Shown here piece after piece: positions 34,301 through 43,371 of a stretch of 64,000 bases of DNA. The DNA is from Clytia hemisphaerica (taxonomy: Eukaryota > Cnidaria > Hydrozoa > Leptothecata > Clytiidae), in contig CACVBU010000614.1 of the NCBI GenBank assembly GCA_902728285.1, positions 1,129,098 through 1,193,097 of the forward strand. Reading direction: 5' to 3'. The position numbers were made by a program, and so were the translations under genes. The notes beneath the pieces are model-generated. The model worked only from the letters and a program-made list of their open reading frames with translations. It had not been told where the DNA came from and did not search any database. Position 1 is the stretch's first letter. Every line of letters starts with the position of its first letter.

Positions 34301-37300
34301 AAATTACTAGAACCTTACAGTCTCCGTCGTTGAAAAACACACATACATAAAAATTCCATCCACGCAGGGTATGGACTTTTTTTATCCAATAGAGATTTTT
34401 GAAAATGTGTGGATACCCCCTATAGAAAATGGCAAAATGGCAAGAGTTACAAAAAAACCCTTGGAAAAATTCTCTCTTCGTACGTTAAAGTGGACGAACT
34501 AAAATCAGTATTTTTATTCCTAAGGTTTATTATAACTTTATAACTTTTCACCCTTAGACCCCCTGAATAATCTGCTCGGATTTTCAGTTTAAATTGTAAT
34601 GACGTCTTGGCTGGGTTTTTTTTTCTGACACAAAGCTTGATTGTGATATTTGTTATGTAATTTATAACATTATAGGTCAATGTATACCAAATCAGCATGA
34701 ATTCGATAACTCACACCATTACGAAAGGCTCCCAGATGAGGAGCCAAATGACCACATAGGGAACGAAAAAACTGGTAAGTATTATAATGATTGATTTGAT
34801 TTTGGTAATTTCAAAAAAAAAGCTGAAAAGTATAAAGATGAGATGTTTTGTCTACACAGTTGGCTTCTTCTTTTTCCATCTTCCCAATGGGCACAAACGT
34901 CTTTTGGACGTCTAATGTACGTTTCTAGGACGTCCAAAGGTCTTAAAGTCGTCCATTGAATGTCCATAAGACGGTGCGTGCCCATAGGGTTAAAGGAACC
35001 AAAGAATTCTTTTTAAAATATCTTATTTCAGATTACACAAAAGAATTATAAAAGAGGTCAGCATTAGACCATGTTCACACGCTACGATTCTGCTCCCTCC
35101 AAAATGAAATGAAACTATTCTATTGGTTGAATTATAGTTTTACTTCACATCTAACCACTAAGAATGGCTTCATTTCGTTTCGGAGCGAAACGGAGCCTCT
35201 ACGTGCCAGCATGGTCTTAGGGAGGGTTGATTGTAATTATTCTCTACCTTCTACTTTGCGAATCTTTGACTCTTCTTAGATTTTCTTAGATTTTACTTTG
35301 GACTTGCAAACCCAGCTGGCACACAGCGTTGTTTCAACGTTTATCTAACGCTCACAACGTCCATTTAACGTTAGATGAACGTTGAAACAACATTGTGCGC
35401 CAGCTAGGAATGTAGAAAAAAGGTACCCTGACCAAATTCATATCAATATACTGGTTTGTTTTGTCATTATTTAAACCTTTCCTTTAAATTAGCTAATTTC
35501 GCCAAATTAATTGTCCAAGATTTGGAAGCACAAAATCTACACGTCAAAGGAAGCCTTAATGTTGATGGAAAGGCTGATATCGGCTACCATTTTGAATTGG
35601 GTGATGACGAAGAGGACTTCGAGGAAGGTAAATTTTAAATACGCATGCGCACATATTAAAGTGAAATAAAAATTACGAAATTTCTAAACAATCTTTTTGG
35701 ATATAATTTACGTTTTATAAGAACAGCGAGGCTCAAAATCGTCAAAAAGTACGAACAATTTAAGAGCAATGCTTCGAAATTTTGAAAAGTAGATGCCAAA
35801 AAGGTGTGCAGTGTTTTTGTTTTTGGTCATAGCATTTCAACCAGTTGCTGTATACTAAAAAGTTTGGTACCGTTGGAAAGATATTAAGTGTGCTCATATT
35901 CTCCACACACTTATCAGTTTTTGAAAATTCGTCCAAGAAAATGAAAAAAAAATGAAAAATAAATTTTTGCTACTTTTGGTAGAAAGGTGCTACAAAAAAG
36001 ATTTTTAGATCAAAGCTGTTTTGAGATTGACTTTATAATATTAAGTCATTTCATAAAGACTTGATATGCTTAAGCTCATATACTTCCATCTGAATTTTTT
36101 ACTTTTTCAGGAGAAGTGGTGGGTCTTGTACCAAGAGACAGCTCCATCAATGCAGATAACTTTGAAGAGTGCAACGAACAGCAACTGCGAGCTGTAAAAT
36201 TGACCAATGAAACTGCAAAGAAAGCCGTTCTTAAAGGGGTTGTTACTGAAAGTCATTATATTGCTGCCAACAAGAAAGATCGTACGTATTCTAACGTAGC
36301 CTGGAGCCTAAATGATTTGATCTTTTATACACTGATGGTGAAATGAATAGCATGGTTTAGCTACTTTATTGAATTTCCCAGCGTCAAATGTTAATGACAG
36401 TTGAAAAAACAGTCAATCAAATGCTGTTTTTCTTTCACCAGTCAGTCACACTTTCTTAGAAAAAGTTCCTAAACTTGTTTTAACTTTAATAATTGATTAC
36501 AGCGCTAAATTTGAATTTCCTATTGTGAATATATAATCTGCTTCACAGTCCAGCTGACACACAACGTTGTTTCAACTTTTAGCTTCAAAACGGTCCATAG
36601 TTTTATGTATGATGGGAATAGTACCTGTTAAAGTCAAAGGATCTGTACGACCCAATGAAACACTTTATGCCGCCCCAAACCGCCCTGGACTAGCAATTAG
36701 TGGTTATCACTTAGAAGCGAGCGAACAAAAAGAAGTTAGCGTCATTGGTGTCACGTTTGGATCACGGAAAACTTCCGATGAAAATTCTGTAAGTATGGTC
36801 ATACAATAATTGTGGGTAATCAGGTTTTCGTACAAATAGTGGGGAAAACATCCTCCACATTGCCCGATGATGGGAGAAGAATCTTTTGAAACGTAGCCAA
36901 ACGTAAATCTCGTGATCCAAGCCACGATAAACTCCCAATATGAATATCACTGGGTCGATTTAGAAGTCTCTTTAACTCGAACCTATACAACGAACCTACA
37001 ATAGTATTCCTGTCATCCTGTGTAATTCTGTGTTCCTCGTGTGGGTTCGATTAATATCCATCGAAAATATTTCCTTTCCATCTTTGGATATCAATGTGAT
37101 TGAGACATGCACGATAATTTTTTTACAGTTTGTCTCCACACCTTAATATCACAGAAAGCTAAACTGCGAGTTTTGAGTTCTTAAGATTTTCTTTATTTTT
37201 ACCATTTTGTGAGTATTTTATCGATTTTTCTAAGAAAATAAGTGTTTTAGGGTCTGCAAAGCCTTAAAATGTTCTTAACTTGTTCTTAACATTTTGGCCA

Positions 37301-40300
37301 TCGAAGCCTTATGTTCTTACTCTCGGGTACCTAATAGCCGTCCCCCCCCCGCTAATTAATTTTTCGAAAATTTTCCACCCAGGACATTCTTATTCCAACC
37401 CCCCCGCTTATTAATTTTTGGGAAAATGTTTTTGAAATTTCCCTTTTTTGTCTTAATTCTGCTGTATTAGCCTCTTTTTCAAACATTTTCCACCCAGGAC
37501 ATTTTTATTCCAACCCCCCCGCTTATTAAATTTCGAGATTTTTTCCAACCCCCCTGCTTATTCCAACCCCCCCGGCTATTAGGTACCCGAGAGTATATAG
37601 TTTGTTCCTATAAAGAAATGTGCATGTGATGAAAAATTTTGTTCCTATCATCTTTGAAGAAATGCTTTGGGCAAAGACTCTCTAAAAAGAGGAGAGTAAC
37701 GTCTCAACAAAGATTTATTATACACTGGATAAACGACTCATGAAACGATGGAGAGCGCTCATTGTATTTTCATTGTTTCAGAAAAACAATGGATGTTCTA
37801 GCTTTGTCCGCAAAGGACAACTGTCATAGCGGCTCGAAGATGTCTGATTTTTGAAAATGTTTATCAGTCTTTTTTTTAAAAAGTTCTCTAGCTCTTTCTT
37901 TTTGTACATTTGGAGAAAAAAAAGTTTGAAAGTAAGGATAGCATTTCGAGCTGGATAGATTTGTGAAATCTAATGTGAGAAAAACATCATTAGACAAGAA
38001 ATTCAGACAAAACGCTTATAATGACACAAAATTTTCAATTGGAAATATCTTTCCAAGACTGTCCCCAGAACAGCTGAAATTAATATACAAAAGATATGAG
38101 TGTCTTGGTTCCACTGTGTTATGGAAATCCTTTGGAGGCACGTGGTGGCAAGGTGGTTTTTTTTAGGTTAAAGTTTGAAAATTTCCGGTGTCAACATTCA
38201 ATTTCTTATACACAACACGTCTTTTGCATCTTTCTCAAAGCTTGAAACGTCATAACGACTTATGATTAGCAATTAAGTGGAAGAATCTGACTCTCACAGG
38301 AAAGTTTTAAGTCTCTTTTGGGAATTGGATGAGTGATTTTTGATAAGAAATGCAATAAAAATGCTTCGAAAAATCATTTAATGAGGGAATGAGAGTGAAC
38401 AATAATACATTACTGCGGACATAGCTAGTACACGAGAAATCGGCAAAAATCTGTTACTTGTATATCCAGTGTATAATAAATCCTTGGTCTCAATACCAAC
38501 ATCACATTTATAATGAAAAAATGTTTAATTTTTTCTCAGGTTGGTTTGGTTGAGGCAGGTGTTTCAATCCTTCAGCAAGCTTCACACCATCTGGTGGACT
38601 CCAAATTTAGATTTGTGGATGATCAAATCAAGAATACCAAAAAATCAATGAAACGTAGACGAAGATGTGAGCAATATTCATGATATCTTTCTGTTCCTCT
38701 AAAGAATCCTGCATTATAACACGCATGCGTAATTTGTCGTTCTTTTAACCATATGTACAATCATGGTCGAAATTTATTGAGAGTTAAGCTTAGTTCCTCG
38801 TTTTTTGAAATTTGGAGTTCGGGCGAAAAAGTCGATTTTGGGCCATCTCTTAAATTTAATCGGATATGTCAGGTTTATAGACCTCCAGGCTATATTATTA
38901 GCCTATTTGGACCATTTTTGAACTTTTGGATCCTCAGATCCTAAGGTCCTAAGTCTTAATTCTCATGTTAAAACTCAGGGATAAAACTCTACCCTTCCAA
39001 CCTACTTTAGAGTACTTACAAATCGATTATGGTTTCAAAACTTCCCGATGAATTTCCCTTTTTTTCTCAAATATAACGACCATGAATGTAGTTAATGATT
39101 CTGTTTTTCTACACTCAACTGGTACCACTGGTACATAACGTTTTTTCAACGTCTATATAATAACGTTAGAAGAACGCTCAATTAACGTAATGTATCAGCT
39201 GGGCATCAAGTCAGCTATTTATTTTAAAGATTGTGTATGGACGATGAGTCTCAAAACAAAATACCTTAAAAAAATGATTCAGCTAAATTTCCATAATCAT
39301 TTTCTTTTCTAGTTCATTATGGTTGTTGTGCTGTCTTTATACTTCTTCTTGCTTTGCTGTGTATCCTTTTTTGGCAGCTTTATTACCCTGGAACAGCTTA
39401 TCGCCATTGGAAATGTAAACAGGGCCATACGAAGCCTTTACAACGTGCTCGCATTATCCGGTATAAATCAAAAAAGGACCAAACTGTGGTAAGAAGTCTT
39501 AGACCACGCTCACACGCTACGTTTCCCTTTCAATCCGAAACGAAATGAAGCCATTTCATTGGTCGAATTCAAATTTTACGTCATTTTTAACCAATAGAAT
39601 GACTTGACTTGAATTCGTTTCGGAGCGAAATGGAACCGCTACGTGCGAACATAGTCTTAGCTGGGTTGGGTTGATGTGAATTCTTTTCCCGTCGACGAAC
39701 GAAGAACTATGCCAGCGGTTGAATATCTTTAAAACTTTTACTTTCGATTTTCCGGAGGCCGTCTTACAGGTCTTCAGCCGTTAGAGACTGGCCGAAAATT
39801 ATATCTGTAGGTCTTCGGCCGCCGACGTAGGTCTTCGTCTGTTGACAGAAAAAAAAATCCGTTGATAGGGCGTAGGGTTACAGTTTATTCTAAGAATATT
39901 TTGTAGATTTTCTTTCTTAATTTTGAGAATCAGGTCCTGCGGACCATGGTGGCTGGTATGGTGGCTGTTGTGTATTTTTGAGAAGGGCTGTAAATTTCAA
40001 AAGCAACTGTATATCAGAAACTGCTCGAAGCTTTCATCTCGCCAAATATAATTTTGACTGCCTCCATCTCCTTATAAAGCCATGCTTTTGTTTCCTTTTG
40101 GATTTAACTCTGGTGCGTGAAGCTTACCATTCTTTGAGTTTCTGAGGACTTAGATTAATCTAAGCCAAAGTTTGGTCTTTAGAAAGACTAATTTAGACAC
40201 CCCCTTCTCACTTACCCACTGAGAACCCTTCCCACTGGAAGTAATGGCAAAAATATCGTTCCACTTACGATAACACTATAATTTTTGTCCCCACTGAAAA

Positions 40301-41489
40301 TAATCAGATAAGCAAATTCTCACTGCAAATTATTGTGCTATTTTTTCCATCCCTACTGAATTCTCTGGTCAGAAAACAATGGAATTCAAATCCCCAGCCA
40401 TAAGAACACATAGGAATATCAATCCCCATCGAGGTTTGGTCCGCTATTTATCCCCACTGGCTGCTAAAATCCCACTGGGTCTGTGAGAAGGTGGTATATT
40501 TAGGACATCATAATGTTTTGTTATGACTCTTGATGATAAAGAAAAAATACACGCTCGTATTCATGATATTCATGACGTAATGTTTTCTACGGAAAGACCC
40601 CAGTTTTACCATGCAGTGGTAAATTTAAACTAGACAAAAATTGTATAAAATTTGCTACTACTGGCAAAAACCGGGGTTTTTCCGTAGAAAACATTACGTC
40701 ATGAGTATCATGTATTAACAAAATAATAAATTTCAGAGGATAACAGCTCACGGAATAAGATTCGAATTTAAAGACATCCTCCGTAAAATTGAATTATCAG
40801 AAGAAGATTCTTTTCAAGAACCCATCAGCGGAATCGTTGATGGAGTTGATGTTGGCGGTAAGTTTTTTAAGGCCGGTCTCAACTTTCGCGCGAAATGGGC
40901 GACAGTTTTTTTCTTGACCTTTTTTGCCAGAAAAAAAGATTACGTCATAAAAGAGTTTCGCGCGAACAAAAAAAAGTTGAAGGAAGTTCTACTTTTTTCA
41001 TCCGATACGTCAATTTTGACCATAATGGTATTGCTTCATTTTTCAACCGACCAATGACCTTACAAAGTTTTTTTCGCTCATGTCGCTCGAAAGTGGAGAC
41101 CGGCCTTTACATTCCCTTTCTTTAAACCGCTAAGATTTCTGACTCGTTGAACCCCAATAATGAACAATAAAGTTTTAGCAAAACCCACATTTTGAACAAA
41201 ATAGTTGCTTGGATTTTTTTGAACTCGCTTTCAAATTTCACAGTGAACTTCAATAAATTCTAAATTCTTATTTCTTATAGAAGCCAGATATTATCTTGGA
41301 TTCTACCGGTGTGCGTATGGAGATAGCTTTGCTTACAGAAAGACTTCAGGAGGGACACAATACACTGGACCAAGAATGTTTGCTATTGATGAGAAATGTG
41401 AAAATGCTTTTTGGCTGGGACCTGATAGTTGGGTACGGTATGAGACACCACAGGCAATACAATGTGATGAAAAGATACATTTTCCCTAG
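30196..41489 (+). CDS. Gene C: predicted type II membrane protein with prion-like repeat N-terminus
   Basis: Exons: 30196-31375, 31861-31958, 32524-32730, 33215-33410, 34038-34079, 34676-34774, 35493-35627, 36111-36281, 36583-36788, 38540-38666, 39313-39488, 40737-40857 and 41281-41489 (TAG). They join to 988 aa. Residues 1-393 are N/Q/S/T-rich, with a Q run near 96-107 and eight 25-residue repeats at 168-367. PPDF lies in exon 2. The beta-rich domain spans about 427-560 (IKVFVHN, IKLTFDLN, SFTLFGSE). Residues 561-574 carry KPKTKKRKV, an SV40-type nuclear localisation motif. Strand-rich modules are at 608-709 (DIGYHFEL, EVVGL, GVVT) and 710-790 (GIVPVKVKGSV, LYAAPNRPG). A basic KKSMKRRRR precedes the membrane helix at about 824-843, then PGTAYRHWKC and the ectodomain RCAYG, DEKC and C. 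It is the longest copy because of exon 1. The start is ATG 30196 or the adjacent 30199. Confidence 0.88.
30697..31296 (+). repeat. Eight tandem 75-bp coding repeats in gene C exon 1
   Basis: The unit encodes 25 residues, beginning with PDMQ, TDMQ or PNMQ and running through QNSTNTENSNY and SHQIDN. Seven units are nearly identical at DNA level; the eighth is diverged. PDM, TDM and PNM variants are interspersed, as expected from unequal exchange. The period is a multiple of three, so a second frame also stays open (30914-31183), but that frame is not a gene. Confidence 0.95.
31752..31836. repeat. AAGAACATGTTAAG-family repeat fragment (gene C intron 1)
   Basis: It has the family's AAATGTTCTTAACATGTTCTT, CATTGAAG and CTTATGTTCTTATATAG strings and ends in TTCTAAAAAAACGTGT, 25 bp before the exon at 31861. 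Related pieces are at 37263-37615, 42490-42690, 49026-49255 and 49480-49535. Confidence 0.6.
32126..32434. mobile_element. CCCGGGGGG-ended MITE with 8-bp target duplication (gene C intron 2)
   Basis: The 309-bp element runs from CCCGGGGGGGGGGGG to CCCCCCCCCCCGGG. It is flanked by perfect GCTAAATT copies at 32118-32125 and 32435-32442. An 8-bp duplication is typical of hAT-superfamily transposases. It has internal GACCCTA..TGGGACT repeats and no coding capacity. Confidence 0.8.
33858..33955. mobile_element. AACGTT hairpin MITE, copy 4 (gene C intron 4)
   Basis: It is a slightly diverged copy (CCCAGCTTGCACACAACG ... GTTTGCACCAGCTGG), 82 bp upstream of the microexon at 34038. Confidence 0.75.
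34038..34079 (+). CDS. Gene C microexon encoding a nuclear localisation motif
   Basis: This 42-nt exon has a T8AG acceptor and a GGTAAAC donor, with phase 1 on both sides. It encodes KPKTKKRKV within 14 residues, close to the classic SV40-type monopartite signal (PKKKRKV). Being a multiple of three with matching phases, it can be skipped without changing frame. Its position directly after the beta-rich domain corresponds to the basic SKRAR in gene B and to RQIKRTK in gene D. Import activity is inferred. Confidence 0.75.
34887..34988. mobile_element. GACGTC-type hairpin related to the AACGTT MITEs
   Basis: The ends TGGGCACAAACGTC and GACGGTGCGTGCCCA enclose paired TTGGACGTC and GACGTCCAAAGG. 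It is a distinct subfamily with GTGCCCA ends instead of CCAGCTGG. Confidence 0.6.
35064..35219. mobile_element. TTAGACCATGTTCACACG MITE, copy 1 (gene C intron 6)
   Basis: The left end TTAGACCATGTTCACACGC and right end TACGTGCCAGCATGGTCTTA are an imperfect inverted pair, with inner TTTCGTTTCGGAGCGAAAC. Copy 2 is at 39498-39660. Confidence 0.7.
35310..35408. mobile_element. AACGTT hairpin MITE, copy 5 (gene C intron 6)
   Basis: The ends are CCCAGCTGGCACACAGCG and CATTGTGCGCCAGCTAGG. It is a near-full-length copy, 84 bp upstream of the exon at 35493. Confidence 0.8.
36550..36582. mobile_element. AACGTT MITE fragment supplying a splice acceptor in gene C
   Basis: CCAGCTGACACACAACG followed by TTGTTTCAACTTTTAG is the left third of the AACGTT MITE. 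It runs directly into the exon at 36583. Its TTTCAACTTTTAG forms the polypyrimidine tract and AG. Confidence 0.65.
37320..37593. mobile_element. TA-flanked MITE nested in an AAGAACAT repeat (gene C intron 9)
   Basis: The 274-bp element has perfect 21-bp terminal inverted repeats beginning CTCTCGGGTACCTAATAG. TA lies at 37318-37319 and 37594-37595. Its flanks, CTTATGTTCT and TATAGTTTGTTC, are contiguous in other copies of the AAGAACAT repeat (for example 31799-31821), which proves insertion. The interior contains three CCAACCCCCC-type runs. The TA duplication points to a mariner-type transposase. Confidence 0.85.
38760..39088. repeat. Dispersed ~330-bp repeat, inverted copy (gene C intron 10)
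   Basis: It starts TCATGGTCGAAATTTATTGA and ends CTCAAATATAACGACCATGA. It carries GGATCCTCAGATCCTAAGG and a single AAACTCAG motif. Confidence 0.7.
39118..39203. mobile_element. AACGTT hairpin MITE, diverged copy (gene C intron 10)
   Basis: It has ACTGGTACATAACGTT on the left, AACGTAATGTATCAGCTGGG on the right, and a short central ATAATAACGTTAG. It is an old or distinct variant. Confidence 0.55.
39313..39488 (+). CDS. Gene C exon with transmembrane helix
   Basis: It encodes GCCAVFILLLALLCILFW followed by QLYYPGTAYRHWKCKQGH. The helix is preceded by four arginines from the previous exon. Two cysteines sit at the start of the helix, where palmitoylation would be possible. A MITE (39498) begins 9 bp after the donor. 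Confidence 0.9.
39498..39660. mobile_element. TTAGACCATGTTCACACG MITE, copy 2 (gene C intron 11)
   Basis: The ends CTTAGACCACGCTCACACGC and TACGTGCGAACATAGTCTTAG mirror each other and match the copy at 35064-35219. Confidence 0.7.
40199..40497. mobile_element. MITE, CACCCCCTTCTCACAG subfamily (gene C intron 11)
   Basis: The ends ACACCCCCTTCTCACTTACC and GGTCTGTGAGAAGGTGGT bracket about 300 bp with the subfamily blocks CACTGAAAATAATCAGA and CCCCAGCCATAAGAA. Confidence 0.8.
40562..40712. mobile_element. ATTCATGACGTAATG hairpin MITE, copy in gene C
   Basis: The left arm CATGATATTCATGACGTAAT and the right arm ATTACGTCATGAGTATCATG pair. The inner GTTTTCTACGGAAAGACCCC pairs with GGGGTTTTTCCGTAGAAAAC. 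It ends 24 bp before the exon at 40737. Confidence 0.85.
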
Positions 41490-41749
41490 CTTGAAAATGG
41501 TCTTGTTTGATAGTTATGTAAATTTTCAATGTTTTTTTGCGAGCTAGGTTGTAAGTAGATATCACAAGGCCTCTCATTGGATAATTGAATTTATTTGGTC
41601 AATATGAGTGATGTTTAACGGCGAAGCACTACTAGATGGGGCAGACGGGGCCGAAACAACTCACAGTTTGGTGCCAGTAATTTGTTTGATTCAGGAAATT
41701 CTCTCGTCTTCCCCGCTTACACTGATATACTAGTTGTTTGATTTGATTG

Positions 41750-41755
41750 AATAAA
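41750..41755 (+). promoter_or_regulatory. Candidate poly(A) signal of gene C
   Basis: It is a canonical AATAAA 261 bp after the stop codon. Confidence 0.5.
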
Positions 41756-41890
41756 TTGTCGATCCACTGTCTTTTACTCTTTTGTAAAGATGGTGTGCGG
41801 TTTTGCTTTTACTTCGTCGGCTTGTGAAAGTTCCACTAGGTGGAGTGGTGGTTTTGTATAAGATATCTGAGCACGATGCCAATTCCAATA

Positions 41891-42071
41891 TTACCTCAAG
41901 GGAAAGAAATTTTGGCGGAAAGAAATTTTGGCGAATTTGGTGAATTGTGAAATTTGCCAAATTTACATTTATAGGTCGTTCGCCAAAATTAATTCACGCC
42001 AAATTTAGAAATTTATTAAATCGCCAAAATAAATTCCGCCAAATTGCACCAAAATTTCTTCTTTTAAGGTA
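41891..42071. mobile_element. GCCAAAAT hairpin MITE
   Basis: The ends TACCTCAAGGGAAAGAAATT and AATTTCTTCTTTTAAGGTA are an imperfect inverted pair around repeated TTGGCGAATTT and GCCAAAAT strings. No coding potential is visible. Confidence 0.65.
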
Positions 42072-43293
42072 GTATTCACCGAAGTGATTAGTGAACTGAG
42101 TTCGAGTTTAAATTTCCATCTCCAATAATTTCCCGTATACTTGTGTTTCAAAGAAAGCCCAAGCTAATCAAATTTCAGAAAACACTAAAACTTTTCCCAC
42201 ATCATATGACAACAATCAAATGACCAATGAATTTTAACAACCCAAAATCCTGAAAGACAAAGACAAAAGACAAAACAAACCAAATTTCACTAATTTTTAA
42301 TAGATTAAGTAAATTTTGTAAAAATATTTTTAGTATATTTTTTAATAGTATTTGGATTTAAATATTCAGAGTTTTATATTCCTTTTTTTACTATTTATTT
42401 ATATTGCGTGTAGTACTCGAAATTTTAGAGGGAGTGATTTTGTAAAAAATGGATAGAGGATAAAATATTATTAGGTATTATCAATGAAGCCTGTGGGTGT
42501 TCTAATCTAAACTTTTTGAGTTTTAAGCCAAAGAATGTTCTTAACCTGTTCTTATTTTAACCCTTTTGTGAGTATATTTGTCCTTTTTCTAAGAAATTGG
42601 GTGTTTTAGAGACCGCAAAGCCTTAAAATGTCCTAAATATTTAATGTTCTCAATATTTTGGCCATCGAAGCTTCATATTTTCTTATACGAAGGCATTGCA
42701 GTAACTTTTCATTCGAACTTCTATTATTCGAATCTTTCTATGATTTGAACTCTTCTTCTGTTCCCGTCAAGAAGAAACGCTTTAAACTTTCTATAATTCG
42801 AATCCCTCTATAATTCGAACAAAAAAGATTCCCCCTTTCGAATTAGCGAGGGTCAGCTGTGTTCATGTATCCAAAGCCCCCCTCCCCCACGTATAAGCCT
42901 TGAAATATTTTGGTTAGTCCGATGATAACTGAAACGGGATTTGAAAATCTTATTATCAGAACTATTGCTGTGAAAATCCGTAACGCAGTCTGGTGAAATT
43001 AGTTTATACGAGCTGATATTATCTTGTATCAATTATCGTAAAGACGGCCGATTCAGACATTGCAGAAAATAAACAAAAAATTATGGAGAGGACGAATTGT
43101 GGTTTATACAAACTGATATTATCCCGTAACAATTATCGTATTATCATAGAACAGCCATATTACTCCAGTCTGCCACAGTAGAAAATGATGATTTTTCCGA
43201 AACGAACATGTTAATCATATAACACCCATATTGAAGTATTTATACGGATTTAAATAAACAATTCTAATGAAATTATTGTTTTTATCTTTACAG

Positions 43294-43371
43294 ACAAACA
43301 AACAAATATAATGAAAAATAGAAACAAAAAATATTGAACCAAATCGACGAGACACAATTAGAAAAGTAAAA
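43294..43371 (+). other. Gene D 5' UTR with short upstream ORF
   Basis: The leader begins after TTTATCTTTACAG (acceptor at 43292-43293), so the transcript 5' end is spliced from an unseen exon or a spliced leader. An 8-codon upstream ORF (43311-43337) begins ATGAAAAATAGAAAC, which matches the leader of gene C. Confidence 0.55.

Larger units (their letters stand above)
41490..43293. other. Spacer between gene C and gene D
   Basis: It holds the gene C 3' UTR with an AATAAA at 41750-41755, a GCCAAAAT hairpin (41891-42071), an AAGAACAT repeat (42490-42690) and a degraded CAGTTGAC-type hairpin (about 42690-42862). The polypyrimidine-AG ending at 43293 is the probable acceptor of the gene D 5' UTR. 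No other gene is seen. Confidence 0.6.
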
